Below are positions 37,208-46,611 of a DNA stretch of 64,000 nt, in pieces. Under the pieces are notes generated by a model. The model was not told the DNA's origin and did no database searches. It was given only the letters and a program-made list of their open reading frames with translations. The stretch's first letter is position 1, and every line of letters begins with the position of its first letter. Origin of the DNA: Ignavibacteria bacterium (GTDB lineage: Bacteria > Bacteroidota > Ignavibacteria > Kapaibacteriales > Kapaibacteriaceae); NCBI GenBank assembly GCA_015709655.1, contig CP054181.1, positions 609,262-673,261 on the forward strand, written 5' to 3'. The translations under genes and the position numbers were made by a program.

Positions 37208-40200
37208 TTAAATACTCTGAATTTTTTCGATTAGCTGATTTCTGATGTTTCGGATATCGTTTGCCACTTCAATAAAATGCCATTCGGGATAGTCGTATTT
37301 ATCTTTTAAAGCATTTACGGCAGGAAGCCAGCGGTTTTCTACAAACCATTTTTTCTCTGCTTTGTCTTTGCTCATTCCACTAATCTCTATAATTAAGTTG
37401 ATAGTGGTTAGTGGTTGGTTTTTAGTTTTTATTCTTGCAATAAAATCAGGATAGTACTGGCGGTCTTTACCGTCTTTGGTGTAAGGAATGGTAAAGCCGA
37501 GGAACTGATTCTTTACATAACATTCGACCGATTCAATTTCTTCCAAAGTTTTGGCGCAAATGCCTTCCCACTCGCTGTCCATTACCACATAGTTGATGTG
37601 GCTTTTTTCAGTTTGGTACACACCCTTCACCGTATTGCCATTTACATATTTGGTGCTGCTAAACTTGTTGTAATAGTTGAACACCGGACGGATATGTTCG
37701 GTGGTGTTGTGCTGGGGGTTGATGCCTCTTGCAATGTGATCCACTATTTTTTTAGGTTCTTCAAAATACAGTAGTCGTTTGTAGCGAGGGTCGGTGATAT
37801 TTAACAATACAACTTTTTCGTGATACCATTCTTCCACTATACTTTTCAGTTTGTGGAATTTCTGGAATTGAGGATTGCCTTCGTCATCACAAAAGTGGTA
37901 TTTGATTAATTCCTTGGTGATTAAGAATATCAGTTCCTGGTCTCGTTTTTCCAACACGCCCTTTACTTCCAACTTTTCTTCGGTGGGAGAAATCGGACTT
38001 GCCATAATGGTTTCGGTCGGGAATTTTGAACCATCAATTTCATACTTTTCGATGTTGCTGAAATCGTGTTGTATTTCACCATCTAAATTTTCTACACGAT
38101 AGCCCACCACATTTGGAAAAGTAATTTCCATTTCTGCCTGTCTTTCGGGAATGGCAGCAATCTGAGTTAACTCAACCGGTGGCGGTGGTGGTTCTGCAGT
38201 TCCGCCTTTAAACATTTTAAAGGGAACCCCGATGATGTGGGCATATTCGGGCGGAAATTTCTCAATCACCACTTTTCGTTTGTCAGTGGTTGGATTGCCG
38301 TCCTTATCATAGCCTTGTAAAAAGTAATTCATTCTCCGCAACGCTCTACCTGCCACCTGCTCGCACAGCAGTTGCGAGCCAAACGCGCGCAGTCCCATAA
38401 TGTGTGTAACGGTGTTGGCATCCCAACCTTCGGTAAGCATTGAAACCGAAACCACACATCGAATGTGTGAACCGAGCTTGCCTTGCTGGCCAACGGTGTT
38501 TACAACCTCACGTAATATTTCCGGATCAGAGATTTTGTCAATGCTGCCTTGTCCGTGCAGTCTGACATAATCTTTCTTAAACTCTTCAATTTCGGATGCA
38601 AAAATCTTCTTGAAATCATCATTGATTTGTTCACTGTTTTCCAGCGCATCACTATCAATGAGCAATGTGGGTGGACGTTTCAAAGGATTGCCTGTAACAG
38701 AATCGTAATTACTGAATAAGTCTTTTACCCCCTGAACTGTTACCGTATTGCCATCTGCATCCTGGTACTGATAACCAGCAATGTATTTATAGACTTCTTT
38801 TGAAACTCCGGTGTTGTTGCACACCACAATAAAAACCGGAGGAGCCGAGAATAAGCTGGCTCGTTCTTCCTGTATTTTACGGATTCCGTTAAAATAATCT
38901 ACATAATGATTGTAAAACTGATCTAATGCTCCTTTAACCAAAGAAGGCAAGTGGGGAGCCTGCTCCGTTATTTTATTTCCTTCGGCAGCAGCAGCTTTTC
39001 TTTGGCCTCGTTGTCCTTTTTTGGGCAGTTCTTCTTTTACGTGGTCGTATAAATTCCGTAACACGGGCATTGTGAGTTCCTGCGTGTTATCGCTTTCGGG
39101 TAAAAATGGAATTTTAACCAAACCGCTTTCAATGGCTTCAATCAAACCAAAATCGGAAACCACCCAGGGGAACAAACTGTAGGGCGTATAACCGGAACCT
39201 GTCAAATAATAAGGTGTTGCTGAAAGGTCGTAAACTGCTTCAAGTTTAAACTTCTTCGCTATTTCGCGAAGTCCGCTAAACCATACGGCCGCTCTTGCGT
39301 TTTCGTCGGCTTCTTCGTTGTCGGTGGTTTTGCTTTTTGATTTTGGCAGATAGCAGTGGTGGGCTTCGTCATTCAGAATCAACAACCGACTCCCCAACTT
39401 GAATTTCCCTAATGTTCTTTTAACCACCTGTGAAAAATCTTCTTTGTTGTCCGTGTCAATTTTATTTCCTTCCAAATCCACCTTTCCGTCAAACGGACTG
39501 CGTTTGTTGCCTTGTAAGGTTTTTGGTTCAAAAGTGTGGTAGTTGGTTATTACTAATCGTGCATTCAAGTTTTCCAGGCGATGTTCCATACTTGGGGGAA
39601 TCAAACCACGCACACGATAATAATCTTCAATGTCTTTCGGGTTTTTGTTTTTTGTGTCCACAAACAAAACGCCCAATCTGCTTTTAATCGTAATTCCCGG
39701 AGCTACAATCAGAAAGTAGTCGGCAAAGCGAGTATCGTTTCGGTATTCTTGTCTGTTGAAGTAATGGTAACAAATCAAACACGCCATTACAACGGTCTTG
39801 CCTGAACCTGTTGCCATTTTAAAAGCAATTCTGGGAAGCTGGTCTTCCGGGTCTTCACTTACGGTATATTGTCCGTTGCGCAATAAGTTTAGTATATGTT
39901 GCCCTGCATTTGATTTGTCTGCAACTTCATTCAACCAGACGGCAGTTTCAACAGCCTCCTGCTGAGCAAAAAACAATTTCTTTACTGCATGTCTCTCTGG
40001 ATTGTCAAACCAAAACGTTAAAAGCTCTTTAGAGATTCTTGTTGTGTTCGGGTATTTTGCTGCCCTCCATTTACCAACTTCGGCTCGGCAAAGGTTAATC
40101 AGGTGTTCGCCATATTCTGCTTTCATGTCATTTAATTCAAATGCAGATGATTGCGGACCCTGCCTTGTAGGTATCACTTGAATATCTGGAGTAAAAATCC

Positions 40201-40309
40201 GTCTGCCTTGCCTGATGTCCTGATAGTTCAATGAGCCTTCTGCATCTGTTGCATAGTGCCAAATCGGCTCATCATAAGGACTATTTAATACCGGGTTTCC
40301 CGAAGTCAT
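37208..40309 (-). CDS. res: Type III restriction enzyme Res subunit (DEAD/DEAH helicase plus nuclease)
   Basis: A 1033-residue protein with helicase motifs: Walker [11 protein letters not shown] near residue 168, NDEAHH (motif II) near 313, SATP (motif III) and the AGRALRR motif VI. The C-terminal nuclease region contains YPDFIARIK and [17 protein letters not shown]; the motif reads E-I-S rather than the usual E-x-K, with lysines a few residues later. Res cuts DNA at unmethylated sites together with Mod. First gene of the operon; a short heptamer-repeat insertion lies between the two nuclease motifs. Confidence 0.93.
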   Translation of the reverse strand: MTSGNPVLNSPYDEPIWHYATDAEGSLNYQDIRQGRRIFTPDIQVIPTRQGPQSSAFELNDMKAEYGEHLINLCRAEVGKWRAAKYPNTTRISKELLTFWFDNPERHAVKKLFFAQQEAVETAVWLNEVADKSNAGQHILNLLRNGQYTVSEDPEDQLPRIAFKMATGSGKTVVMACLICYHYFNRQEYRNDTRFADYFLIVAPGITIKSRLGVLFVDTKNKNPKDIEDYYRVRGLIPPSMEHRLENLNARLVITNYHTFEPKTLQGNKRSPFDGKVDLEGNKIDTDNKEDFSQVVKRTLGKFKLGSRLLILNDEAHHCYLPKSKSKTTDNEEADENARAAVWFSGLREIAKKFKLEAVYDLSATPYYLTGSGYTPYSLFPWVVSDFGLIEAIESGLVKIPFLPESDNTQELTMPVLRNLYDHVKEELPKKGQRGQRKAAAAEGNKITEQAPHLPSLVKGALDQFYNHYVDYFNGIRKIQEERASLFSAPPVFIVVCNNTGVSKEVYKYIAGYQYQDADGNTVTVQGVKDLFSNYDSVTGNPLKRPPTLLIDSDALENSEQINDDFKKIFASEIEEFKKDYVRLHGQGSIDKISDPEILREVVNTVGQQGKLGSHIRCVVSVSMLTEGWDANTVTHIMGLRAFGSQLLCEQVAGRALRRMNYFLQGYDKDGNPTTDKRKVVIEKFPPEYAHIIGVPFKMFKGGTAEPPPPPVELTQIAAIPERQAEMEITFPNVVGYRVENLDGEIQHDFSNIEKYEIDGSKFPTETIMASPISPTEEKLEVKGVLEKRDQELIFLITKELIKYHFCDDEGNPQFQKFHKLKSIVEEWYHEKVVLLNITDPRYKRLLYFEEPKKIVDHIARGINPQHNTTEHIRPVFNYYNKFSSTKYVNGNTVKGVYQTEKSHINYVVMDSEWEGICAKTLEEIESVECYVKNQFLGFTIPYTKDGKDRQYYPDFIARIKTKNQPLTTINLIIEISGMSKDKAEKKWFVENRWLPAVNALKDKYDYPEWHFIEVANDIRNIRNQLIEKIQSI
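37396..37430. repeat. Degenerate heptamers inside the res nuclease domain
   Basis: Plus strand in 7-nt register: AGTTGAT, AGTGGTT, AGTGGTT, GGTTTTT, AGTTTTT. They encode the NQPLTTINL stretch between DFIARIK and IIEISG. They resemble the inverted-repeat sequence of the mod insertion, but decay makes this the weakest member of the family. Confidence 0.45.
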
Positions 40310-40362
40310 ATCATTATTCGTTCATTATTTCAGGTTTCTACTATCGGTAAAGTTAATCTGTT

Positions 40363-40453
40363 AGTAGTCAGTAGTCAGTAGTCAGTAGTCAGTAGTCAGT
40401 AGTCAGTAGTCAGTAGTCAGTAGTCAGTAGTCAGTGGGCAGTGGGCAGTAGTC
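40363..40453. repeat. Thirteen-unit AGTAGTC heptamer array upstream of res
   Basis: Ten perfect AGTAGTC units, two AGTGGGC and one more AGTAGTC, all in register, starting 54 nt before the res start codon. A near-consensus -7 element on the minus strand (TAACTTTA, 40355-40348; one mismatch to TAnnTTTG) abuts it, so the array occupies the -33 and upstream region. Perfect tandem heptamers are prone to slipped-strand change. Confidence 0.95.
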
Positions 40454-40465
40454 TTCACAGCATAT

Positions 40466-40500
40466 CGCACACTGTTCTGGTGCGAGCCCGGTTTTTTTTT
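40466..40500 (+). other. Short hairpin followed by a T tract
   Basis: CGCAC (40466-40470) and GTGCG (40480-40484) flank a 9-nt loop; AGCCCGG and a run of nine or more T follow. It looks terminator-like on the plus strand, yet no plus-strand gene ends here. It may be degenerate or part of the island edge. Confidence 0.3.
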
Positions 40501-40598
40501 GACTATACGCATAAAGCTAGACTATCTGGCTAAGCTTACCGTTTCCGAAAGCTGCCAGCTGTTGCGCATCTGCCATAGCCCCCTACGGGTTCCTAATC

Positions 40599-41024
40599 TT
40601 AATCTATTGCTCGTTTGCCGCCGGCAAGGCGGATGATCTCATCGTCGTAATAGTCGGCAATAACTGCTACTGATGTGATGGCTGCCTCGAGTGAATCGGC
40701 GGTTACGGTATTACCGCTGATGGCATAGCTGTACACGATGGTATCATCGAAGATCAGACCGAAGCCGCCCAGGTGGATCTCGGCGTTTTTGCGCAGCAGC
40801 CAGTGCATAACATCGGTAGTGATATTGGCTTCGCTTGCAACATTGGCGATCAGCTCCACGATGGTATCGGTTTCGGTGTATGGCCGAACCACAAGCATCA
40901 CACTGGCCGAGCCATAGGGAATGGCAAAGGTGCCATCACCAAAATCGATATGCTGATCAAAGCGGTCAGCAAGGATGGTGCGCAGTTTTTCCTGAGTAGC
41001 CGTAATCATTGTGTTATCAGCCAT
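40599..41024 (-). CDS. YbjN/CesT-fold protein, partner of PspA
   Basis: A 141-residue protein resembling YbjN-type, type III secretion chaperone-like folds (MLVVRPYTETDTIVELIANV, MHWLLRKNAEIHLGGFGL, YADYYDDEI-like end). The start at 41024 is fixed by a GGAGGAG Shine-Dalgarno 4 nt upstream; the ATG lies within the end of pspA, giving an 8-nt overlap and coupled translation. Such folds bind other proteins, so it probably acts with PspA. The fold call is from pattern, not alignment. Confidence 0.72.
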   Translation of the reverse strand: MADNTMITATQEKLRTILADRFDQHIDFGDGTFAIPYGSASVMLVVRPYTETDTIVELIANVASEANITTDVMHWLLRKNAEIHLGGFGLIFDDTIVYSYAISGNTVTADSLEAAITSVAVIADYYDDEIIRLAGGKRAID

Positions 41025-41703
41025 TTGCTCCTCCGTCACCAAGTAAACCCATTTGCTTCTTCATTTCAAGCAATTGTGCATCCACACCAGAATCGGTGGA
41101 CAGTTTTTTAAGCTCCTGCTCAAGATTGGTGTTTTCGCCGGCGAGCTGTTCAAAGGCTTCTGCCTCGCTCTCCAGCTTTTCGATTTTCCCTTCGAACTTG
41201 TCGAACTTGCTAAAGGCATCACTGCCCACGCCAGAGAATGACTGTGCGATTTGTTTTTGGGCCTTGGCGGCTTGTGAGCGTGCAATCAGGGTGCTCTGAC
41301 GCGACCGTGCTTCATCGAGCTTATTTTTCAAAGCATCCAGTTGCTGCCGCAGTGTTGCCGATGTTTGAGCTGCCTGCATGTGAATTGGCGTAAGGTCTGC
41401 AGCATTCCGTTCGGCAAGCACCTTTTTCTCTAATGCTGCCTTTGCCAGATCTTCACGATTGGCCTGCAGGGCCTGCATTGCCTTTTGCTGCCAGTCTGCC
41501 GCTGCCTGCTTTTCACGATCCAGCTTCCGGGCCAAATTCTTCTCGTTGGCTATTGCATTTGCCACGGCAAGCGTAGCTTTGTTAACACTTTCTTCCATCT
41601 CAAGCACCATTTGCTTGAGCATTTTTTCGGGATCTTCAGCTTTATCCAACGCGTCGTTCATGTTGGATTTAAAGATGTCGGAAATGCGAGAGAAAATTCC
41701 CAT
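41017..41703 (-). CDS. pspA: PspA/IM30 family membrane-stress protein
   Basis: A 228-residue coiled-coil protein with the PspA N-terminus (MGIFSRISDIFKSNMND, then EDPEKMLKQMVLEME) and a long heptad-rich body. PspA/Vipp1 proteins polymerise on and protect the inner membrane. The downstream YbjN-like gene overlaps it. A possible -7 element TATGTTTG lies at 41763-41756 on the minus strand, without a clear -33. Confidence 0.95.
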   Translation of the reverse strand: MGIFSRISDIFKSNMNDALDKAEDPEKMLKQMVLEMEESVNKATLAVANAIANEKNLARKLDREKQAAADWQQKAMQALQANREDLAKAALEKKVLAERNAADLTPIHMQAAQTSATLRQQLDALKNKLDEARSRQSTLIARSQAAKAQKQIAQSFSGVGSDAFSKFDKFEGKIEKLESEAEAFEQLAGENTNLEQELKKLSTDSGVDAQLLEMKKQMGLLGDGGANG

Positions 41704-41773
41704 TGAACAACCTTTCTGTTTGCGGCAATTACGATACAGGAAGCAATATAGAGTACAAACATATTAACTTATC

Positions 41774-42364
41774 ATGGAAGCACTGGATAGCGTTGTAGAA
41801 CATTTTAGCTCACTACCAACGATTGGGAAGAAAACAGCCCGACGTTTGGCGTTTCACCTGCTGCGAGAACCACTGGAACAGGTGCAACTGTTCGCAGATG
41901 CCCTGGTACGGATGCGGGAGTCGGTTCGGGAGTGCGAGGTGTGTAACACCTTCACCGATGCACCGGTGTGTGCGCTGTGTGCTTCTGATAAACGAGACCG
42001 CTCGGTTATCTGCGTTGTGGAGCAGCCTACCGATGTGATGGCTATCGAGCGTACGGGTGATTACAGGGGCATGTACCATGTGCTGCACGGCGCACTCAAT
42101 CCGTTGGATGGCGTGGGCCCCGATGATATACGATTGCAAGAACTGATGAGCAGGCTGGGAGGGGGCTTAACGGAGCTTATCCTGGCACTGAACCCAACGG
42201 TAGAGGGCGAGGTGACAACCCAGTATATCGCACGCATGGCTTCGCCCCTTTCAATCACCATCACACGAATTGCCCGCGGTATTCCGGTAGGCGCTGACCT
42301 GGAGTTTGCCGATGATGCCACACTAAGCAGAGCTTTCGAGGGACGTGTGCGTGTTACGGTGTAA
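41774..42364 (+). CDS. recR: Recombination mediator RecR
   Basis: A 196-residue protein with an N-terminal helix-hairpin-helix (LPTIGKKTARRLAFHLL), a C4 zinc finger (C54, C57, C66, C69) and a Toprim domain (VICVVEQPTDVMAIERTG, LILALNPTVEGE). It loads RecA at gaps with RecO and RecF. Divergent from pspA across 70 nt; the next gene overlaps its 3' end. Confidence 0.97.
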   Translation: MEALDSVVEHFSSLPTIGKKTARRLAFHLLREPLEQVQLFADALVRMRESVRECEVCNTFTDAPVCALCASDKRDRSVICVVEQPTDVMAIERTGDYRGMYHVLHGALNPLDGVGPDDIRLQELMSRLGGGLTELILALNPTVEGEVTTQYIARMASPLSITITRIARGIPVGADLEFADDATLSRAFEGRVRVTV

Positions 42365-42983
42365 TGCAGAATGCTTGCCCATCCGTCACGGTTGCATAGT
42401 AGTATGCTTCCTGATCATCTCCATCATGGTTGGCGTTCCGGGCTGCGGTACCCGTACACCGGAAGAGCCAACGGGATCCCGAGGGACGTTTGTACCACCA
42501 ACGTCGCCGATGATTGTGATTGACAATCTGCGCAACGCCCTGGCTGAAAAGAATACCGAGAACTATGCCCTCTGCCTGGCCGATAATCAAACCCGAAGCA
42601 ATTATCAGTTTGTGTTCGAACCGTCAGCAGAGGTCAGGGCACGGTATCAAACGCTGTTCGACTCTTGGTCTGTTGCAAAGGAACGACAAGCCTTTATTTC
42701 GATGTCGGCACGGATTGCGCCGGGACAGGCCGCCGAGCTGACCCTCACATCGCTGACAACCAGCTACTCGTCGCCCGATAGCGTGGTGCTGCTCAGTGAT
42801 TACCGCTTGTTCGTGCCACATAATATCGAAACAGTCCCAACAACGTTGCGCGGTACAATGGTGCTGACGGTAACGCCCGAGAGCAGCGGACAGTGGAGCA
42901 TTTCACGGTGGATCGATGCACGCCTGCCTACTGATTCAGCAGAAAACACATGGTCACTCCTAAAGGCTAACCTTGCCAACTGA
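42345..42983 (+). CDS. Predicted lipoprotein, unknown function
   Basis: A 212-residue protein with a lipoprotein signal peptide (hydrophobic run ending VGVPGC). The mature part resembles a small alpha/beta sensor-like fold (NLRNALAEKNTENYALCLAD, GQWSISRWIDAR). It could start at GTG 42345, overlapping recR, or at TTG 42375, which gives a more typical signal peptide. Probably in one operon with the two following genes. Confidence 0.7.
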   Translation: MCVLRCNAECLPIRHGCIVVCFLIISIMVGVPGCGTRTPEEPTGSRGTFVPPTSPMIVIDNLRNALAEKNTENYALCLADNQTRSNYQFVFEPSAEVRARYQTLFDSWSVAKERQAFISMSARIAPGQAAELTLTSLTTSYSSPDSVVLLSDYRLFVPHNIETVPTTLRGTMVLTVTPESSGQWSISRWIDARLPTDSAENTWSLLKANLAN

Positions 42984-42984
42984 T

Positions 42985-43533
42985 ATGACAGCCACACTAA
43001 TACCTAATATCGTTTTTTACTATACGGCTGCGCTGAGATTTGCGGGTGCCGTTGTGCTGGTCCCGTTACTCTTGGTAACAACAGCTACAGCACAGCAGGG
43101 TACCGTTGACGAAAACGTCAATACTGCCAGCACGGTTCTGTCCGCCGAGAAACCATACGCTGCAATCCTGACGCTGCGCATGTGGAATCGCAACGGGAAA
43201 GCCGGTGCACTGGTAACAAGCTCCAGGATTATTCAAACGGCAAAAGATTTCACCGTGCCTCACCTACCGCTTGCAGCCGGTGACTGGCGGTGTGTGATTA
43301 TGGACGAAGGGCGGAACGCACTCGACACAATTGTGCTACACCAGCCATTGATGCGCAGGATTGAATTTCCTGATGACAATGGTTCACTTACCACCCGGCG
43401 GTTTCCCGAGTCCGAGACCGAAGTCATCGTACGATTTCGCTTCACGGCAGCAATGACCCTGATCCGAATCGAGAACATCAACAACCAACTGCTCCCGGAA
43501 TTCGTGACTGAAGCACCTATCGTGCAGCACTGA
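42985..43533 (+). CDS. Secreted protein, unknown; in operon with M64 peptidase
   Basis: A 182-residue product with an N-terminal signal segment ending TATAQQ. The mature part is beta-rich with no recognised domain. The ATG at 42985 follows the previous stop by one base. It ends 3 nt before the M64 peptidase, so it may be a partner or cargo of the same pathway. Confidence 0.65.
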   Translation: MTATLIPNIVFYYTAALRFAGAVVLVPLLLVTTATAQQGTVDENVNTASTVLSAEKPYAAILTLRMWNRNGKAGALVTSSRIIQTAKDFTVPHLPLAAGDWRCVIMDEGRNALDTIVLHQPLMRRIEFPDDNGSLTTRRFPESETEVIVRFRFTAAMTLIRIENINNQLLPEFVTEAPIVQH

Positions 43534-43536
43534 CAC

Positions 43537-45663
43537 ATGGCTTGTATCGACCTTTATTATCGACGTTTTTTCAGTACCACGACCGTTGTCTGCGGTATTC
43601 TCTGTTTTGTCCTGTCGGTGCAGGTTCACGCACAGACGTATGATGTTGACACAGTGTACTATCGTGGCAGCACTGATACGTTTATTAACCTGGTTTTCTT
43701 ACCCGACGGGTACACCGCGGAGCAGCTCCCGCGTTTTGTGGCCGATGTACAGCGGGTATCAGACTACGTGTTTTCGATTTCGCCATTTGCAGAGTACAAG
43801 AACTACTTCAATGTATTTGCCGTCAAGGTTCCATCTGCCGATAGCGGAGCACGACACCCGGGAACTGCAACTGACGTTGCCGAGCCGGTATTTGGAGTCA
43901 GCGACCCGAAAAACTATTTCAATAGTACATTTGATTACAATTCGATCCACCGTTTATTATTCGCTCCAAATCAGGTAGCTGTTAATTCTGTGCTTGTAAA
44001 CAGTTTTCCGCTGTTCGATCAGGTAGTTGTCCTTGTTAACACTCCGTACTATGGCGGATCCGGCGGCGTCCAAGCAACCGTTTCACTTGATAAAAAATCC
44101 GGTGAAATCCTGGCGCACGAGCTAGGCCATTCGTTTGGACGACTGGCAGATGAGTATTACGCCGGCGACAACTATGCCCGTGAGGCATCGAACATGACAC
44201 GGGAGAGCGATCCATCGCGTGTACGGTGGAAGAACTGGGTTGGAACCGACAGTATCGGAGTTTATCGCCACTGCTGCAGCGGAAATTCTGCTCAGTGGTA
44301 CAAGCCCCATCCCGCCTGCAAGATGCAGCTACTGAACTCTGCGTTTTGTGCTGTGTGTAAGGAAACAATTGTTGAGCAAATTCACGAAAAAATCGGTATC
44401 CCCGCACGTAATGTCAGCGCAGTGCCCGATACGTTCCGGTTATGCAGATCAGACACCATGCGTATCGGCATGCAACTGATTAAGCCGGTACCCAATACTC
44501 TGAACGTACAGTGGTTTATTAATGATACCCTGGTGGCAAACAACACAGATTCAATCACCATCACCGCGGCACTGCTGACGGAAGGGGCGTTCACGACCGT
44601 TAGGTCAGTGGTTTCAGATACCACACAGTTGTCCAGGTCCAACGGTCATAAGCAGCCTCATACGTACCAGACGGTGTGGACTGTTATGTACAGCCCCCTA
44701 CAAAAGCCAGGTGCTGTTAACGGGAAACACGAAGTCTGCACCAACTCGTCCACTGTGTATTCCGTGGCACCGGTACCGGGAGCTACACAGTATGTATGGA
44801 CCCTGCCAAGTGGATGGGAAGGCAGTTCAACGTTGCCTTCGATCACAGTAGTGGCAGGAACAGCAGGCGGAACTATCAGCGTTGCAGCTGCCAACAGTTG
44901 TGACACAAGCGAAGCACAGACTCTGACTGTTCGGGCTGAGACTGCCCCAACAGCTACCATCACCGCCACTGATTCATCTGTCCTGTGCAGGAACGATGCG
45001 ATTACCTTAATCGCCTCTGAGGCTGCCAAATACCTGTGGAGTACAGGAGAAACTACAAAAACAATCACCGTTTCTGAGGAAGGCAGTTATACCGTAACGA
45101 TTACTACCAGGTTAGGATGCAACGCAACCTCAGCCCCTTTCACAGTTACAAAAACCACTATCGACACAAGCGTAACCCTACAGCTTGTTCATCCGGATTC
45201 GAGCCACAGTGTATTGATCTCCAACGCAACCAACGTTACGTATCAGTGGGTACGCTGTCCGGAAATGGCACCTGTACCGGGTGCTACCGCACGCGAGTTT
45301 GTTCCGGAGGATGACGCAACATACGCCGTAATCATAACCCGGAACAACTGTACCGATACATCGGCATGCTACCGGGGAACGGTTACTGATGTACATGAAA
45401 CACCGTCAACAACCGGCATCATTGCCTACCCGAATCCTGCCACCGGCTCTGTTACTGTTAAGGCATCGGGTCTGGCTGACGGAACGTACTCAATAGCAAT
45501 TACGGATGTTACCGGCCGTGAACTCACACGATTGTTAACCAACGTAACAGGTGGAGTGCTTGACGCTACTATCAAGCTGGATAATTTTAGTAAGGGGCTT
45601 TACTTTCTTGTGCTTGACCTGGGAATCACCAGACACGTACTAAAAGTTAAAAAACAAGAGTAG
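43537..45663 (+). CDS. T9SS-exported M64-family metallopeptidase
   Basis: A 708-residue protein with a signal peptide (to QVHAQ), then an M64 (IgA-peptidase family) domain over ~25-290: LVFLPDGYT, and HELGHSFGRLADEY at ~193, with the HExxH-type zinc site and the following Asp/Glu. Two Ig/PKD-like domains follow (~385-610), and the last ~75 residues are a type A T9SS sorting domain (IIAYPNPATGSVTV ... GLYFLVLDLG). Inference: an exported protease. The AAGGGGCT octamer occurs twice in the gene, at 45132 and 45592. Confidence 0.9.
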   Translation: MACIDLYYRRFFSTTTVVCGILCFVLSVQVHAQTYDVDTVYYRGSTDTFINLVFLPDGYTAEQLPRFVADVQRVSDYVFSISPFAEYKNYFNVFAVKVPSADSGARHPGTATDVAEPVFGVSDPKNYFNSTFDYNSIHRLLFAPNQVAVNSVLVNSFPLFDQVVVLVNTPYYGGSGGVQATVSLDKKSGEILAHELGHSFGRLADEYYAGDNYAREASNMTRESDPSRVRWKNWVGTDSIGVYRHCCSGNSAQWYKPHPACKMQLLNSAFCAVCKETIVEQIHEKIGIPARNVSAVPDTFRLCRSDTMRIGMQLIKPVPNTLNVQWFINDTLVANNTDSITITAALLTEGAFTTVRSVVSDTTQLSRSNGHKQPHTYQTVWTVMYSPLQKPGAVNGKHEVCTNSSTVYSVAPVPGATQYVWTLPSGWEGSSTLPSITVVAGTAGGTISVAAANSCDTSEAQTLTVRAETAPTATITATDSSVLCRNDAITLIASEAAKYLWSTGETTKTITVSEEGSYTVTITTRLGCNATSAPFTVTKTTIDTSVTLQLVHPDSSHSVLISNATNVTYQWVRCPEMAPVPGATAREFVPEDDATYAVIITRNNCTDTSACYRGTVTDVHETPSTTGIIAYPNPATGSVTVKASGLADGTYSIAITDVTGRELTRLLTNVTGGVLDATIKLDNFSKGLYFLVLDLGITRHVLKVKKQE

Positions 45664-45684
45664 TTATATCCACAAATACACTGC

Positions 45685-46230
45685 TCAGAAGTAGTTCGAT
45701 TCATCGCGCCACTGAATAATTTTCCATGGCTCGGACACGGCCTGACGCTGCACCCGTAAACTCAGCCTGCCCTGGGCGCGTTGTATATCGTCTTCCGTAA
45801 AGGTAATCGTTAAAATGAAGCCCCTTGAAATAACCTGTTGCAATGAATCGCCATCGGCCACCACGACATCGTTCCACACCAGGTCCAGGCTTCGTACCGC
45901 CGAGAAAAGTCCATTCGTTGCCAGCATATCTTCGTCTCTTCCCCACGTAACATCGAGCATCTTGTCATAATCGCGGTACACAAACGTAAAATTCGGATCC
46001 AGCAAACGTCCGTAAATCAGTGTATCACGAAACACGTACGAGTACCGGAAATTCTGGAACAGTCCCGGAATCGTTCGTTGATCACCCAGCATCGGCAGGT
46101 CTGAGATATCTGTTGCCAGTGCCGGTGCAAACGGATTGATGCACGATGCTACAACCAACGGCAGCATCGTAATCAGCAGGGTGCGTATAAAGCCGACACC
46201 TGTTAGTGGATGATGCCCAGCAGTGTACAT
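45685..46230 (-). CDS. Predicted lipoprotein, unknown function
   Basis: A 181-residue protein with a lipobox (LVVASC near residue 30). The mature part is mixed alpha/beta, with a YRDYDKMLDVTWGRDEDMLA segment and a WKIIQWRDE end typical of small lipid-anchored NTF2-like proteins, but no firm family match. The start codon overlaps the 3' end of the next upstream gene by 28 nt. Confidence 0.7.
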   Translation of the reverse strand: MYTAGHHPLTGVGFIRTLLITMLPLVVASCINPFAPALATDISDLPMLGDQRTIPGLFQNFRYSYVFRDTLIYGRLLDPNFTFVYRDYDKMLDVTWGRDEDMLATNGLFSAVRSLDLVWNDVVVADGDSLQQVISRGFILTITFTEDDIQRAQGRLSLRVQRQAVSEPWKIIQWRDESNYF

Positions 46231-46517
46231 ACAAACATCACCAGGCCGAGTACGAAGTTAGTTGCCCCAGCCCAGCCAAGGATTGCCGCACGATTCCCGC
46301 TGGGAGTACTTGATCCGGAAGCGCCGACTACAGCACCACTAAAGCCGGTGAGTACGCCACCAACTACCGGGTGCCATCCCATTCCTGAGGCAATGCCAAC
46401 TAGGGCAAGGCAAATCAGAAGGCCGGTGAGCACACCCAGGAAGGCGGTAGCGGCATTGTTATGAACGTGAATCGGCTGATCGTTTTCCGGAACAGCAAAG
46501 GATTGAATAGTGTCCAC
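46203..46517 (-). CDS. Small glycine-rich membrane protein
   Basis: A 104-residue protein with three hydrophobic segments (about 25-45, 52-66 and 80-100) rich in glycine. It starts at GTG with AGGAG 7 nt upstream. Family not recognised. It overlaps the following lipoprotein gene, so the two are probably translated from one message. Confidence 0.65.
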   Translation of the reverse strand: MDTIQSFAVPENDQPIHVHNNAATAFLGVLTGLLICLALVGIASGMGWHPVVGGVLTGFSGAVVGASGSSTPSGNRAAILGWAGATNFVLGLVMFVCTLLGIIH

Positions 46518-46542
46518 TGATATCTCCTTGTAATTCTATTGC

Positions 46543-46580
46543 CAAAGATAGCAAGGAAGGGTGGTTGTTACGATAACCAC
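46543..46580 (-). promoter_or_regulatory. Candidate promoter and operator of the 46517-45685 gene pair
   Basis: Minus strand TATCTTTG (46550-46543) matches the -7 consensus; the -33 position lacks TTG. Just upstream, GTGGTT (46561-46566) and AACCAC (46575-46580) form a 6-bp inverted repeat that could bind a regulator. Confidence 0.4.
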
Positions 46581-46611
46581 CGTTCGGCAGCAGTAGAATT
46601 TCAGGACCACC

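Noticed and set aside
40363..40453. Repeat array resembling CRISPR at first sight
   Set aside because: Units are contiguous heptamers with no spacers, and there are no cas genes nearby.
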